Positions 1 through 7,977 of a DNA stretch of 64,000 nucleotides are shown piece after piece. The notes below the pieces were generated by a model. The model searched no databases. It had not been told where the DNA came from and saw nothing but the letters and a program-made list of their open reading frames with translations. Each line of letters starts with the position of its first letter. Within the stretch, counting starts at the first letter, position 1. The DNA is from JAKAXS01 sp965279065 (GTDB lineage: Bacteria; Pseudomonadota; Alphaproteobacteria; Rhizobiales; Hyphomicrobiaceae). The stretch spans positions 4,030,001-4,094,000 of the forward strand of contig OZ257134.1 of the NCBI GenBank assembly GCA_965279065.1, written 5' to 3'. The translations under genes were made by a program, and so were the position numbers.

Positions 1-1
1 G

Positions 2-352
2 CTGAGACATCAGGTCAACTTGCTCGACACGTTCCAAGTGGAGGCTAAGCATTATTTTGGGGCGGACACATCGAAGGCGCTCTCGTCGTTCCACGATATG
101 TGCTCGGAGCTGGCAGAATATTTTCAGGGTATGGCGCGCGACCCGAAGATGGTCCGGTATATCGCGCGTTCGGCAGACGAGGGAGCAGTCGAGCCGAAGA
201 TCATGCTGGACCGGACGATGCGGGCGATCGGCATCGATTTCGTCATGAAGGGTCAGTACGAGCCTGCCGAAAAGAGCTGGGTGCATGAGCTTCGGAGTAA
301 GGGCACGGTGCTGAGAGAAGAATTGGCGAAGTATCTGAGCGAAGGCCAATGA
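2..352 (+). CDS. Hypothetical protein, C-terminal part (5' end outside window)
   Basis: An open frame runs unbroken from the window edge to a TGA at 350-352, so the gene probably starts upstream. The first in-window start codon is a TTG at 20. The visible part (about 117 residues) is mostly charged and helical in character (SSFHDMCSELAEYFQGMA, then a Lys/Glu-rich C-terminus), with no signal peptide or membrane segment. I do not recognise the family and assign no function. It is followed by a non-coding stretch, so it looks like the last gene of a transcript entering from the left. Confidence 0.55.
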   Translation: MRHQVNLLDTFQVEAKHYFGADTSKALSSFHDMCSELAEYFQGMARDPKMVRYIARSADEGAVEPKIMLDRTMRAIGIDFVMKGQYEPAEKSWVHELRSKGTVLREELAKYLSEGQ

Positions 353-930
353 TCATCGTCGGATTGCACGAGCCGTCATCGAGTCGGCGTCGCGTTGACC
401 AACACTGCTGTCTCGCGTCCACTGCAGATCCCAGTCCACCGACTTCGCGACATAAGCGTCAGTAAGGTTGAGCGCTTTCCGCCGAGAACGGAATGGCGAT
501 GATGATTAATAGTCCGCAAGCGGGTTGTTTGCACGACACGTCGGTTTGCACCATTATGCAACGATCCATTAATTTGAGTTGATAACTTTTCCGCGCGGCG
601 CTTCATTGCCGCTGGCTGTGGACAAATTGTGGACACATTGGTCAATCCTCAGCCACGGACAATTCTACGTCCGTCGAGACCGCCAAGGGCACTCGGCACC
701 GAGTGGGCGGAACGACCGGAGAGCCATACGCTCTTCTCACAACGTGGGCGAAATGCCAGGGGTGCATTTCGTTAAGTCGCCAATAATAGGCGCGGCCACG
801 GTCACGAACACAATGGATGCGGGGTAGCAGCCAGTTTCGCAGTCAGCGGGACAGGACGGAGTCCTGCGCGCGTTTTCGACCAACGGATCGAGCGAGTGCC
901 GAGCGGCACTTGTTGTGTGGGAGTGGCGTT
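353..930. other. Non-coding stretch upstream of the YadA-like adhesin gene
   Basis: About 580 bases hold no convincing gene. Two short open frames here (376-645 minus, 579-827 plus) have no recognisable protein character. The part around 480-640 is clearly less GC-rich than its surroundings, as expected of a promoter region. It contains an 11-base tandem repeat (GTGGACAaATT twice, 618-639) and a small hairpin (CACTCG-gcac-CGAGTG, 690-705). Regulatory sites for the adhesin are likely here, but I cannot place them. Confidence 0.5.
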
Positions 931-3900
931 ATGTTGCGTAGTTCAGTTTCGGCCAATGGCCCTGAGGCGTTCGGTGCGGGAAGTTCAGCGCGCCGGTCCC
1001 TGACACTTCTTTTTGTGCTCTCTTGCAGCGCAGTGTCCCTCGGACTTGCCACTGGAGTGGCCAATGCACAAGCGACGTGCCAAACGATACCCGGTGGCCT
1101 TGGCGGAGATAGCGGAGCAAACGCAACGGGACTTGGGTCGTTTGCTTGTGGACCAAACGCACAGGCCACCGGACTGGGCGCGAACGCTTTTGGATCGCTA
1201 GCATCCGCCACTGGAGCTGGTGCGAACGCATTTGGATCGGGCGCAACAGCGAATGGGTTGGGCGCCTTTGCTGCTGGACCAGGAGCGCAAGCGACACAAG
1301 CTGGGGCGACGGCAATAGGTTCCCTAGCTGTGGCCAATGGAGCTGGTGCGACTGCAGTAGGATTGAATTCACAAGCCATCGGACTAGGAGCGACGGCGTT
1401 TGGCTCGGGTGCCGAGGCCAACGGTGCAGGAGCTGCTGCGATTGGTCCCGGCGCACAAGCTACGGGCCTGGGCGCGACTGCCGTAGGATCACTTGCCGAG
1501 GCCAACGGCGCGGGAGCGGCAGCGATTGGTCCTGGCGCACAAGCTACAGGCCTGGGCGCGACCGCAGTAGGGTCACTCGCCGAGGCGACAGGCGACGGGA
1601 CGACCGCCATAGGACCAGGCGCCGGACTGAACTCCAACGCGAACAACACTCTGAACACTTTTGTGGGATCAGGAGCTGGGGCGAACGCCAATGGCGATCT
1701 CAACTCTGTGTTCGGCGCAGGCTCCGGAATCGGAATCACAGGTAACAACAATAGCATCTTTGGCAGCCTTTCGGGCATCGGCGTTAACGGCAATAACAAC
1801 TCTGTGTTCGGGTTTGGTTCCGGTAACGGCGTGACAGGAGATGGAAACTCAGCGTTTGGGACGCTTTCCGGTAACGGCGTAACGGGTAGCGGAAACCTTG
1901 CTACCGGCGCAGTCTCGGGCAACGCCGTGACCGGCAGCGGCAACCAGGCTTATGGGCTGTTTGCCGGCAATTTCGTCGACGGCAACTTCAACTCCGCGTC
2001 CGGCTTCATCGTCGGCAACGGCGTGGATGGCGATTTCAATCAGGCGAGCGGCGCCCTGTCCGGCAACGTCGTCACCGGCAGCGCCAACCAGGCCAATGGC
2101 GTCGGCTCAGGCAACTTCGTAACCGGCGACAGCAACAAGGCATTCGGCAACGGCTCCGGCAACGGCGTCTTGGGCGATAGCAACAAGGCGTTTGGCGACC
2201 TGTCGGGCAATATCGTCGACGGCGATCGCAACACCGCCAACGCGTTCCTCTCAGGCAACTTCGTGACCGGCAACGACAACAACGTCACGGGCACGCTGTC
2301 GGGCAACTTCGTCACAGGCGATCGTAACAGCACGAGCGGCGATCTGTCAGGCAACGGCGTCCTGGGCAATGACAACCAGGCCTTCGGTACCGGCTCCGGC
2401 AACATCGTCGACGGCAACAACAACTTCGCTTCCGGCCTCGTCGCAGGCAACTTCGTGTTCGGCGACAACAACCAGGCGAGCGGCGCCTTCTCCGGCAACG
2501 GCGTCTTCGGAAACAACAATCAGACGAGCGGCGTCGGATCCGGCAACATCGTCGTGGGCGACAGCAACAAGGCCATCGGCGATGGCTCGGGCAACGTTGT
2601 CATCGGCAACGACAACAAGGTCATCGGCGACCTATCCGGCAACGTCGTGGTCGGCGACCGTAACACGGCCAACGCATTTGCCAGCGGCAACTTCGTCTTC
2701 GGCAACGACAACAACGCCTACGGCACGGGGTCTGGCAACCTCGTAATCGGCGATCGCAATACGGCGGCTGGCGATCTGTCGGGCAACGTGGTCATCGGCT
2801 CGGACAACCAGGCCGCCGGCACCGGGTCGGGCAACGTCGTTGTCGGTAACGACAATCAGGCGAGCGGCACGGGCACGGGCAACGCTGTCTTCGGTGACGG
2901 CAACCAGGCCTTCGGTACGGCATCGGGGAACGTCGTCTTCGGGACGAACAACCAGGCCACCGGCTTCAACGTCGGCAACTTCGTCGCCGGCTTCAACAAC
3001 CAGGCAAGCGGCACCAACTCGGGCAACGCCGTGCTCGGGCAGAACAACCAGGCAAGCGGCAACATCGTCGGCAACGGCGTCGTTGGCGCAGCCAACCAGG
3101 CCAGCGGTTCGCTGTCGGGTAACGGTGTCGTCGGCATCAACAACCAGGCTGACGGTCTCGCGGTCGGCAATCTGGTGGCCGGCGTGGGCAACAGCGCCAA
3201 GGGTACGGCGTCGGGCAACCTCGTCGCCGGCGTGAACAATCAGGCCGATGGCCTAGGCGTCGGCAACGTCGTGGTCGGCGCGAACAACCAGGCCAGCGGC
3301 GCCTTCTCAGGAAACGCCGTTGCTGGTTTCAACAACGTCGCCAGCGGCGTCTTTTCGGGTAACTTCGTCGGCGGCAGCAACAATTTGGCCTTCGGCACCG
3401 GCGCCGGCAATTTCATTGGCAATTCCAATACCATCTCCATGGGAACCGGCGCCCGCGCCGGCGGCGCAAACTCCACCGCGATCGGCGTTGGCGCGCAGGT
3501 TTCCGACGCTCACGACAACTCGACGGCAATCGGAACCGGTGCCCAGTCCGAGTTCAACAACGAAGTCAGCCTCGGCGCGAAGAACGGAAGCCAGACCTAC
3601 ACCACGCCCGGCATAACCTCGGGCTTGAGCAAGGCCCGCCAGACGCAGGGTCCACTTGAAGTCGTGACCTCGGACCAGGCCGGACACCTTGCCACTGATG
3701 GCGGCGAGATCTTCAAGCGCCTCGACGAGACCGAGGCCGGCATCGCAATGGCCATCGCCATGCAGAACCCTGACCTCGTGAATGGCGAGAACTTCGGCAT
3801 CGCTGTGAACGGCGGCTTCTACGAAGGTGCCGAAGGCATGGGCGTGAGCGCCCAAGGCGTCATGGCCCGCAACATCTTCATGGACGGCGACCGTGTCGCG

Positions 3901-3990
3901 GTATCCGGTGCAGTTGGCGTAGGCTTCGAGAACGGCCGGGGCGACGACGTGGTCGGCGGACGGGTCGGAGCTCAATTCACCTGGCGCTGA
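931..3990 (+). CDS. YadA-like trimeric autotransporter adhesin with 35 tandem 16-residue repeats
   Basis: A 1019-residue surface protein. The ATG at 931 is chosen because a GGGAG motif sits about ten bases upstream and because it opens onto a long signal sequence (RRSLTLLFVLSCSAVSLGL, cleavage near ANAQA, residue 46); an open frame continues upstream to 817. Residues about 50-230 are Ala/Gly repeats of the YadA-head type (xAxATGxGAxAxG, period 14). Residues 265-824 are 35 uninterrupted 16-residue units of the form SGNxVxGxxNxAxGxx. The last 85 or so residues, after a short predicted coiled coil (FKRLDETEAGIAMAIAMQ), alternate polar and apolar residues like a YadA membrane anchor, ending QFTWR. 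In the family, three anchors form one 12-strand outer-membrane barrel that exports the passenger, often an adhesin. Codon use is less GC-biased in the first third than later. Function as adhesin is inferred. Confidence 0.85.
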   Translation: MLRSSVSANGPEAFGAGSSARRSLTLLFVLSCSAVSLGLATGVANAQATCQTIPGGLGGDSGANATGLGSFACGPNAQATGLGANAFGSLASATGAGANAFGSGATANGLGAFAAGPGAQATQAGATAIGSLAVANGAGATAVGLNSQAIGLGATAFGSGAEANGAGAAAIGPGAQATGLGATAVGSLAEANGAGAAAIGPGAQATGLGATAVGSLAEATGDGTTAIGPGAGLNSNANNTLNTFVGSGAGANANGDLNSVFGAGSGIGITGNNNSIFGSLSGIGVNGNNNSVFGFGSGNGVTGDGNSAFGTLSGNGVTGSGNLATGAVSGNAVTGSGNQAYGLFAGNFVDGNFNSASGFIVGNGVDGDFNQASGALSGNVVTGSANQANGVGSGNFVTGDSNKAFGNGSGNGVLGDSNKAFGDLSGNIVDGDRNTANAFLSGNFVTGNDNNVTGTLSGNFVTGDRNSTSGDLSGNGVLGNDNQAFGTGSGNIVDGNNNFASGLVAGNFVFGDNNQASGAFSGNGVFGNNNQTSGVGSGNIVVGDSNKAIGDGSGNVVIGNDNKVIGDLSGNVVVGDRNTANAFASGNFVFGNDNNAYGTGSGNLVIGDRNTAAGDLSGNVVIGSDNQAAGTGSGNVVVGNDNQASGTGTGNAVFGDGNQAFGTASGNVVFGTNNQATGFNVGNFVAGFNNQASGTNSGNAVLGQNNQASGNIVGNGVVGAANQASGSLSGNGVVGINNQADGLAVGNLVAGVGNSAKGTASGNLVAGVNNQADGLGVGNVVVGANNQASGAFSGNAVAGFNNVASGVFSGNFVGGSNNLAFGTGAGNFIGNSNTISMGTGARAGGANSTAIGVGAQVSDAHDNSTAIGTGAQSEFNNEVSLGAKNGSQTYTTPGITSGLSKARQTQGPLEVVTSDQAGHLATDGGEIFKRLDETEAGIAMAIAMQNPDLVNGENFGIAVNGGFYEGAEGMGVSAQGVMARNIFMDGDRVAVSGAVGVGFENGRGDDVVGGRVGAQFTWR
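1723..3402 (+). repeat. Coding tandem repeat, 35 units of 48 bp
   Basis: Thirty-five consecutive 48-base units encode SGNxVxGxxNxAxGxx with no insertion or deletion. The invariant parts are the GN at positions 2-3, V at 5, G at 7, N at 10 and (nearly always) G at 14. Units 6, 7, 16, 27, 29, 31 and 33 begin with A or V in place of S. Nucleotide identity between units is moderate, so the array is old rather than freshly amplified. A degenerate 36th unit follows from 3403. Confidence 0.9.
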
Positions 3991-4007
3991 AGGTCCAACC
4001 TTCAGCG
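3985..4007 (+). terminator. Hairpin overlapping the adhesin stop codon
   Basis: CGCTGAAGGT-cca-ACCTTCAGCG is a perfect 10-bp stem with a 3-base loop that includes the TGA stop at 3988-3990. No clear U-run follows, so it may be a rho-independent terminator of poor quality or a 3'-end stabiliser. It also lies at the end of the opposing DUF1801 gene and could serve both. Confidence 0.5.
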
Positions 4008-4020
4008 ACCCCCGACTGCT

Positions 4021-4446
4021 TTAAGCGCCCTTGGGCCTCGCTCGCGCCGAGGTGTTCAGTGTCGCGGCGGCGCGAATGAGCGCCTTCAACGCCTTGTCAT
4101 CGATCTTGTCGCCCTCGCGGATATCGATGGCACGTCTCGTGCTGCCTTCGAGGCTGGAGTTGAAGAGGCCCGAAGGATCCTCCAGCGCGGCACCTTTGGC
4201 AAAGGTCAACTTCACGACGGACTTGTACGTCTCGCCTGTGCAGATGATGCCGGCATGCTCCCACACCGGAACCCCTCGCCACTTCCACGTCTCGACCACT
4301 TGGGGGTCGGCCTGCTTGATGAGCTTTCGCACCCGGGCAAGCGTCTCGCCCCGCCAGTCACCTAGTTCCTTGATTTTCGCATCGATCAGCTGAGCGGCGG
4401 AAGCGCTTGCCGCGTCGGCCCTCGGTCCGGTCTTCGTCTGCTTCAT
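4021..4446 (-). CDS. DUF1801 domain protein
   Basis: A 141-residue cytoplasmic protein. The ATG at 4446 (MKQTKTGPRAD) is preceded by GGAGAG at good spacing; a longer open frame upstream lacks this. The sequence resembles the YdhG/DUF1801 fold: an N-terminal helical part (ELGDWRGETLARVRKLIKQ) followed by VETWKWRGVPVW and a strand-rich core (VVKLTFAKGAAL). Family members are small alpha/beta proteins related to the iron chaperone frataxin fold, mostly of unknown role. It lies tail to tail with the adhesin and divergent, 100 bases away, from the MHS transporter. No function is assigned. Confidence 0.75.
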   Translation of the reverse strand: MKQTKTGPRADAASASAAQLIDAKIKELGDWRGETLARVRKLIKQADPQVVETWKWRGVPVWEHAGIICTGETYKSVVKLTFAKGAALEDPSGLFNSSLEGSTRRAIDIREGDKIDDKALKALIRAAATLNTSARARPKGA

Positions 4447-4546
4447 GGTGCGTTGCCGCTCTCCGTTGGTTCGGAACACTTTAATCGCTTGACCCCGCCT
4501 GCATAGCGCGCCAATTCGGCAGGCTTGAATTTGGGATGGGGCAACA

Positions 4547-5845
4547 ATGGCCGGCGATACACCAGCGACACAGGCATCGACCACGCGCGTCTTGACCGCC
4601 AGCCTGGTCGGCACGGCGGTCGAGTTTTATGATTTCTACATTTACGCCACCGCGGCATCGCTCGTGTTCGGCCCGCTGTTTTTTCCCACGTCGTCGCCCT
4701 CCGCGCAGCTGTTGTCGGCCTACGCCAGCTTCGGCTTGGCCTTTCTGGCCCGCCCGCTCGGCGCCTGGGCCTTCGGTCATTTTGGTGATCGCATCGGGCG
4801 CAAGTCCACGCTCGTCGCCTCGTTGTTGCTCATGGGCGTGTCGACCACGTTGATCGCGTTCCTGCCGACCTATGACCACCTCAACCAGTTTGGCGTCGGC
4901 TGGATCGCGCCTCTGCTACTCTGCATCCTGCGCTTCGGGCAGGGCATCGGGCTGGGCGGTGAATGGGGCGGCGCGGCCCTGCTGGCGGTGGAGAACGCCC
5001 CGCCGCACATGCGCGGCCGTTTCGGCATGTTCCCGCAGCTCGGCGCGCCCGTTGGCTTCATCCTGGCGAACGGCCTGTTCCTGATACTGGGCATCGCGCT
5101 CACGCCCGAGCAGTTCATGAGTTGGGGCTGGCGCTTGCCGTTCCTTCTATCCGCGGTGCTGGTGGGTCTCGGTCTTTGGGTGCGCTTGAAGTTGACGGAG
5201 ACCCCGCAGTTCAAGGCAGCCCTCGCCGAAGCCGCGCCGCCCAAGGTGCCGCTCGCCGAACTGTTCCGCGATCACCTTCCCGCAACCGTGGCCGGCACCT
5301 TCGCCGCGGTCGCCTGCTTCGCCATCTATTATCTCGCCACCGCCTTCGCGCTCGGCTACGCCACCAAGACGCTGGGCTTTCCCAAGGAAACGTTTCTGTC
5401 GGTGCAGCTGTGCGCCATCCTGTTCATGGCCGGCGGCATAGCCCTGGCGGGCTGGTGGTCCGACGTGAAGACGCCACGTTACGTTCTCATCGCCGGCTGC
5501 ATCGGCACAGTACTGGCCGGTCTGCTGCTCGCCCCGCTGTTCGGCACCGCGCAGCTCGTGCCGATCTTCGTATGGCTGTCGCTGGCGCTCTTCATGATGG
5601 GCTTCGTCTATGGCCCGCTAGGCGCTTTCCTGCCGTCGCTGTTTCCGCCCCGCGTGCGCTACACCGGCGCGTCGATGACCTTCAACATCGCCGGCATCCT
5701 GGGGGCGGCCCCGGTACCGCTGGTTGCGCAGTATCTGGCCGAGCGCGGCGGCCTCGCCTACGTCGGCTACTACATGGGCGCCGCCGCGATCGTCAGCTTG
5801 CTCGCGTTGTGGTGGACCCACGCGCGCAATATACGGCTGCACTGA
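4547..5845 (+). CDS. MFS transporter, metabolite:H+ symporter (MHS) family
   Basis: A 432-residue inner-membrane protein with about 12 hydrophobic segments. The N-terminus (GTAVEFYDFYIYATAASLVF) and the loop 2-3 motif GDRIGRKSTL are typical of the MHS branch of the major facilitator superfamily (ShiA, ProP, KgtP and relatives), proton-driven importers of carboxylates or zwitterions. RFGQGIGLGGEWGGAALL and the loop after it also fit. The substrate cannot be read from the sequence. It stands alone, divergent from the DUF1801 gene and convergent with the epimerase gene. Confidence 0.88.
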   Translation: MAGDTPATQASTTRVLTASLVGTAVEFYDFYIYATAASLVFGPLFFPTSSPSAQLLSAYASFGLAFLARPLGAWAFGHFGDRIGRKSTLVASLLLMGVSTTLIAFLPTYDHLNQFGVGWIAPLLLCILRFGQGIGLGGEWGGAALLAVENAPPHMRGRFGMFPQLGAPVGFILANGLFLILGIALTPEQFMSWGWRLPFLLSAVLVGLGLWVRLKLTETPQFKAALAEAAPPKVPLAELFRDHLPATVAGTFAAVACFAIYYLATAFALGYATKTLGFPKETFLSVQLCAILFMAGGIALAGWWSDVKTPRYVLIAGCIGTVLAGLLLAPLFGTAQLVPIFVWLSLALFMMGFVYGPLGAFLPSLFPPRVRYTGASMTFNIAGILGAAPVPLVAQYLAERGGLAYVGYYMGAAAIVSLLALWWTHARNIRLH

Positions 5846-5865
5846 TCGCGCAATCACGGAGTCTT

Positions 5866-5888
5866 AGGCGCCACCGCAAGGGGCGCCT
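5866..5888. terminator. Hairpin between convergent genes
   Basis: AGGCGCC-accgcaagg-GGCGCCT, a 7-bp stem with a 9-base loop, sits in the 47-base gap between the convergent MHS transporter and epimerase genes. Without a U-run on either side it is only a probable shared terminator. Confidence 0.45.
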
Positions 5889-5892
5889 CGCG

Positions 5893-6897
5893 TCAGGCAA
5901 AGCTGTTCTGCGTCGCGGCAGCAGCGCCCGCCTTCGCTGCCCGATAGCTGCGATAGGCCGCGATCAGCATGTCCTCGTCGCGGTGCTGCGGCACCCAGCC
6001 GAGATCGCGCTTCAGCGCCGAGGTGTCGAGCACGCAATGTTCGTCCGCGATCAGGTACTGCTCGGGATCCATGAGCGGCAGGTTGACGAAATCAAGCGTG
6101 TTGAGCGCGATCTTCACCAGCGGCGCCGGCGTCGGCAGCAGGATGGAGCGGCTGTTCGCCTCGGCAACCAGCTTGCCCAGCAGTTCGCGCACGGGCGGCG
6201 GTTCGTCGGAGCCGAGATTGTAGACTGCGTTCGGCACGCCCTTCTGCCAGGCTAAACGCGCCCCGCTGGCGCAATCGTAAACCGAGATGAACTGATACGC
6301 GTTGTGCCCCCCGCCGATCATCGGCACCGGCAGGTTGGCGTCCACCAGCTTGAACAGCTTCGATAGGATGCCCAGACGGCCCGGACCGATGATGAGGCGC
6401 GGCCGGAAGATGGAGATGCGGATGCCTTTCTCGCGGTACTTGTGGCAGATCGCTTCGCTGTCGAGCTTGCTCATGCCGTATTCACCGAGCGGCTCGGCGC
6501 GGTGATCTTCCGTCACCGGCGACCTCAGCGCGTGGCCGTAGACCATGTCCGTCGTGAAATGCACGAGGCGATCGTTGCCCTTCGTCGTCATCCAGTTGAG
6601 GATGTTTTCGACGCCGTGGCAGTTCACGGGATAGAAGAAGTCGTGGCGCTTTGCGCGCGGCATGATCGGGCTCAGCATCTTGGCCGACAGATTGTAGATC
6701 ATGTCTTCCGGCGCGACCTCGATGGCGTCGAGCGTCTCGCGCTTCGTCACGTCGATGAAGACGTGCGGCACGCGCGCATAGATGGCGTGCGGGCTCTTGG
6801 CGATGTCGGCGATGACAACCTTTTCGCCCATCGCCTCGAGGTCACAAGCAAGCTGGTGGCCGACGAAGCCGTCTCCGCCGATGATCAGATGCCGCAT
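5893..6897 (-). CDS. NAD-dependent epimerase/dehydratase family protein (extended SDR)
   Basis: A 334-residue cytoplasmic oxidoreductase. Residues 7-13 are the Rossmann motif GGDGFVG, and Y140-GMS-K144 is the catalytic YxxxK, with T115/T116 in the position of the usual Ser/Thr. The FRPRLIIGPGR segment is typical of extended SDRs acting on nucleotide sugars or related compounds. The exact substrate is not recoverable. It follows a small membrane protein gene by 31 bases on the same strand and is probably co-transcribed with it, a pairing seen in polyprenyl-phosphate or lipid glycosylation loci. Confidence 0.82.
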   Translation of the reverse strand: MRHLIIGGDGFVGHQLACDLEAMGEKVVIADIAKSPHAIYARVPHVFIDVTKRETLDAIEVAPEDMIYNLSAKMLSPIMPRAKRHDFFYPVNCHGVENILNWMTTKGNDRLVHFTTDMVYGHALRSPVTEDHRAEPLGEYGMSKLDSEAICHKYREKGIRISIFRPRLIIGPGRLGILSKLFKLVDANLPVPMIGGGHNAYQFISVYDCASGARLAWQKGVPNAVYNLGSDEPPPVRELLGKLVAEANSRSILLPTPAPLVKIALNTLDFVNLPLMDPEQYLIADEHCVLDTSALKRDLGWVPQHRDEDMLIAAYRSYRAAKAGAAAATQNSFA

Positions 6898-6928
6898 TAC
6901 TGAATTCCTCTAGATACCGATTCGCTGA

Positions 6929-7294
6929 TTACGACCGCGCCACGAAAAGCGTGCCGAGGCAGATCAGGCCGATGCCGATCAGTCGTTCCGTCCCGACGTT
7001 CTCGCTAAGCGCAAAATATGAATATGCAGTCACCGCGACGAACGCGAGACTGAGGAATGGATAAGCAAAGCTTAGCTCGACCCGCGATAGCACGATGAGG
7101 TGCGAGGCCATCGAGATGACGAACGTCGCCAGACCGAAGAAGACCCACGGATTGAGCCCTGTCCGGAGCACGAAGTCGAACAGGGAGCCGTCGACATTGA
7201 AGCCCCCGACCTGCGTCATGCCCTTTTTGAGCATGATCTGCGCGGCGGCGTTCGTGAGCACCGTGAAGAGGATGACCGGGAGGAACTTCGTCAC
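6929..7294 (-). CDS. Small four-helix transporter, SMR/EamA-like
   Basis: A membrane protein of about 121 residues with four hydrophobic segments. I take the GTG at 7294 as start (MTKFLPVILFTVLTNAAAQI), because it places helix 1 at the N-terminus as in SMR and ArnE/ArnF-like proteins; an ATG at 7387 would add 31 polar residues. Landmarks are AQIMLKKG after helix 1 and LIGIGLICLGTLFVARS in helix 4. Relatives move quaternary compounds or flip lipid-linked sugars. With the downstream epimerase it may serve a lipid-sugar pathway, but this is inference from proximity. Confidence 0.68.
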   Translation of the reverse strand: MTKFLPVILFTVLTNAAAQIMLKKGMTQVGGFNVDGSLFDFVLRTGLNPWVFFGLATFVISMASHLIVLSRVELSFAYPFLSLAFVAVTAYSYFALSENVGTERLIGIGLICLGTLFVARS

Positions 7295-7653
7295 GCGAGC
7301 CCTGCTGTTTCGTTTTGAGTTGGAATGGTTTGGCGGAAATGCATTGCGCCCGTCCAAAGCAATTTCAATGCCAGCTGGATTGGGCACCGGCCTGGTTAAT
7401 ATATCGTGACGGTCACGGGCATCGGACGCTTTGCCGCTTATCCTCTGACCGCAGGATGCTGGCAGTCCCAGTTTGGACCATTCTGACTATGGCTCATTAA
7501 CAGCAATCCCCAGATTCTCCGGTCTGCCGTCTTGCTCTTTACGTGAAGGTGCGGCCACAACTATGCGTTGGTTTTGATTCCCGCTCCGTCTCAAATTTTT
7601 CCTGGTTGAGTGTCAAAAGCTTACGTCACGTCATATTTCTTCGAGAGGCGAGA
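7295..7653. other. Divergent intergenic region
   Basis: About 360 bases separate the leftward SMR-like gene from the rightward coiled-coil gene. No convincing gene is present. AT-richer patches around 7480-7500 and 7590-7640 probably hold the two promoters. If the upstream starts at 7387 and 7543 were used, the gap would shrink to about 155 bases. Confidence 0.4.
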
Positions 7654-7977
7654 ATGCCGACGGTCATTCCTATGCTGGAGACCACGAAGTACGCCGGAGC
7701 TTGGTTCGAGCACGGCCATCCCTTCAATGACGCCGCCTACTCGCTGGTCAACGACGCCCCTTTGATGGCCGCGAAAGTGACCCGCTACGAGGAGGTGCTG
7801 CGCGAGATGGAAGACGCACTGGTCGAAACGCAGGCTCAGCTCCTGCAACTGATCGAGGCCCAGAAGGTCGACGCCGTCCAGTTGAGTCAGGTCGAGTCGG
7901 CTCTGTCGCACTTGCGTAGGACGCGGCGTGAGCTTGAGGAAGCGCGCTCGAGTCCCGAGGCTGCGGCAGCCTCTTAA
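7654..7977 (+). CDS. Small coiled-coil protein, unknown
   Basis: A 107-residue protein. The ATG at 7654 follows GAGAGGCGAG at suitable spacing and is preferred over an upstream ATG at 7543. After MPTVIPMLETTKYAGAWFEH, residues about 40-100 form one long charged helix with heptad character (EVLREMEDALVETQAQLLQL, then QLSQVESALSHLRRTRRELE), ending in an Ala/Glu-rich tail. No signal peptide or membrane segment. I do not recognise it. Its stop codon overlaps that of the convergent dehydrogenase gene within a TTAA palindrome. Confidence 0.62.
   Translation: MPTVIPMLETTKYAGAWFEHGHPFNDAAYSLVNDAPLMAAKVTRYEEVLREMEDALVETQAQLLQLIEAQKVDAVQLSQVESALSHLRRTRRELEEARSSPEAAAAS

Noticed and set aside
353..930. 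Small genes at 376-645 (minus) and 579-827 (plus)
   Set aside because: Both lack a ribosome site, conserved character and neighbours in register; the stretch looks like a promoter region.
843..1943. A 366-codon open frame on the minus strand inside the adhesin gene, full of Leu-Pro repeats
   Set aside because: It is the complement of the repeat units. No start site, signal or family character; the plus frame is clearly the gene.
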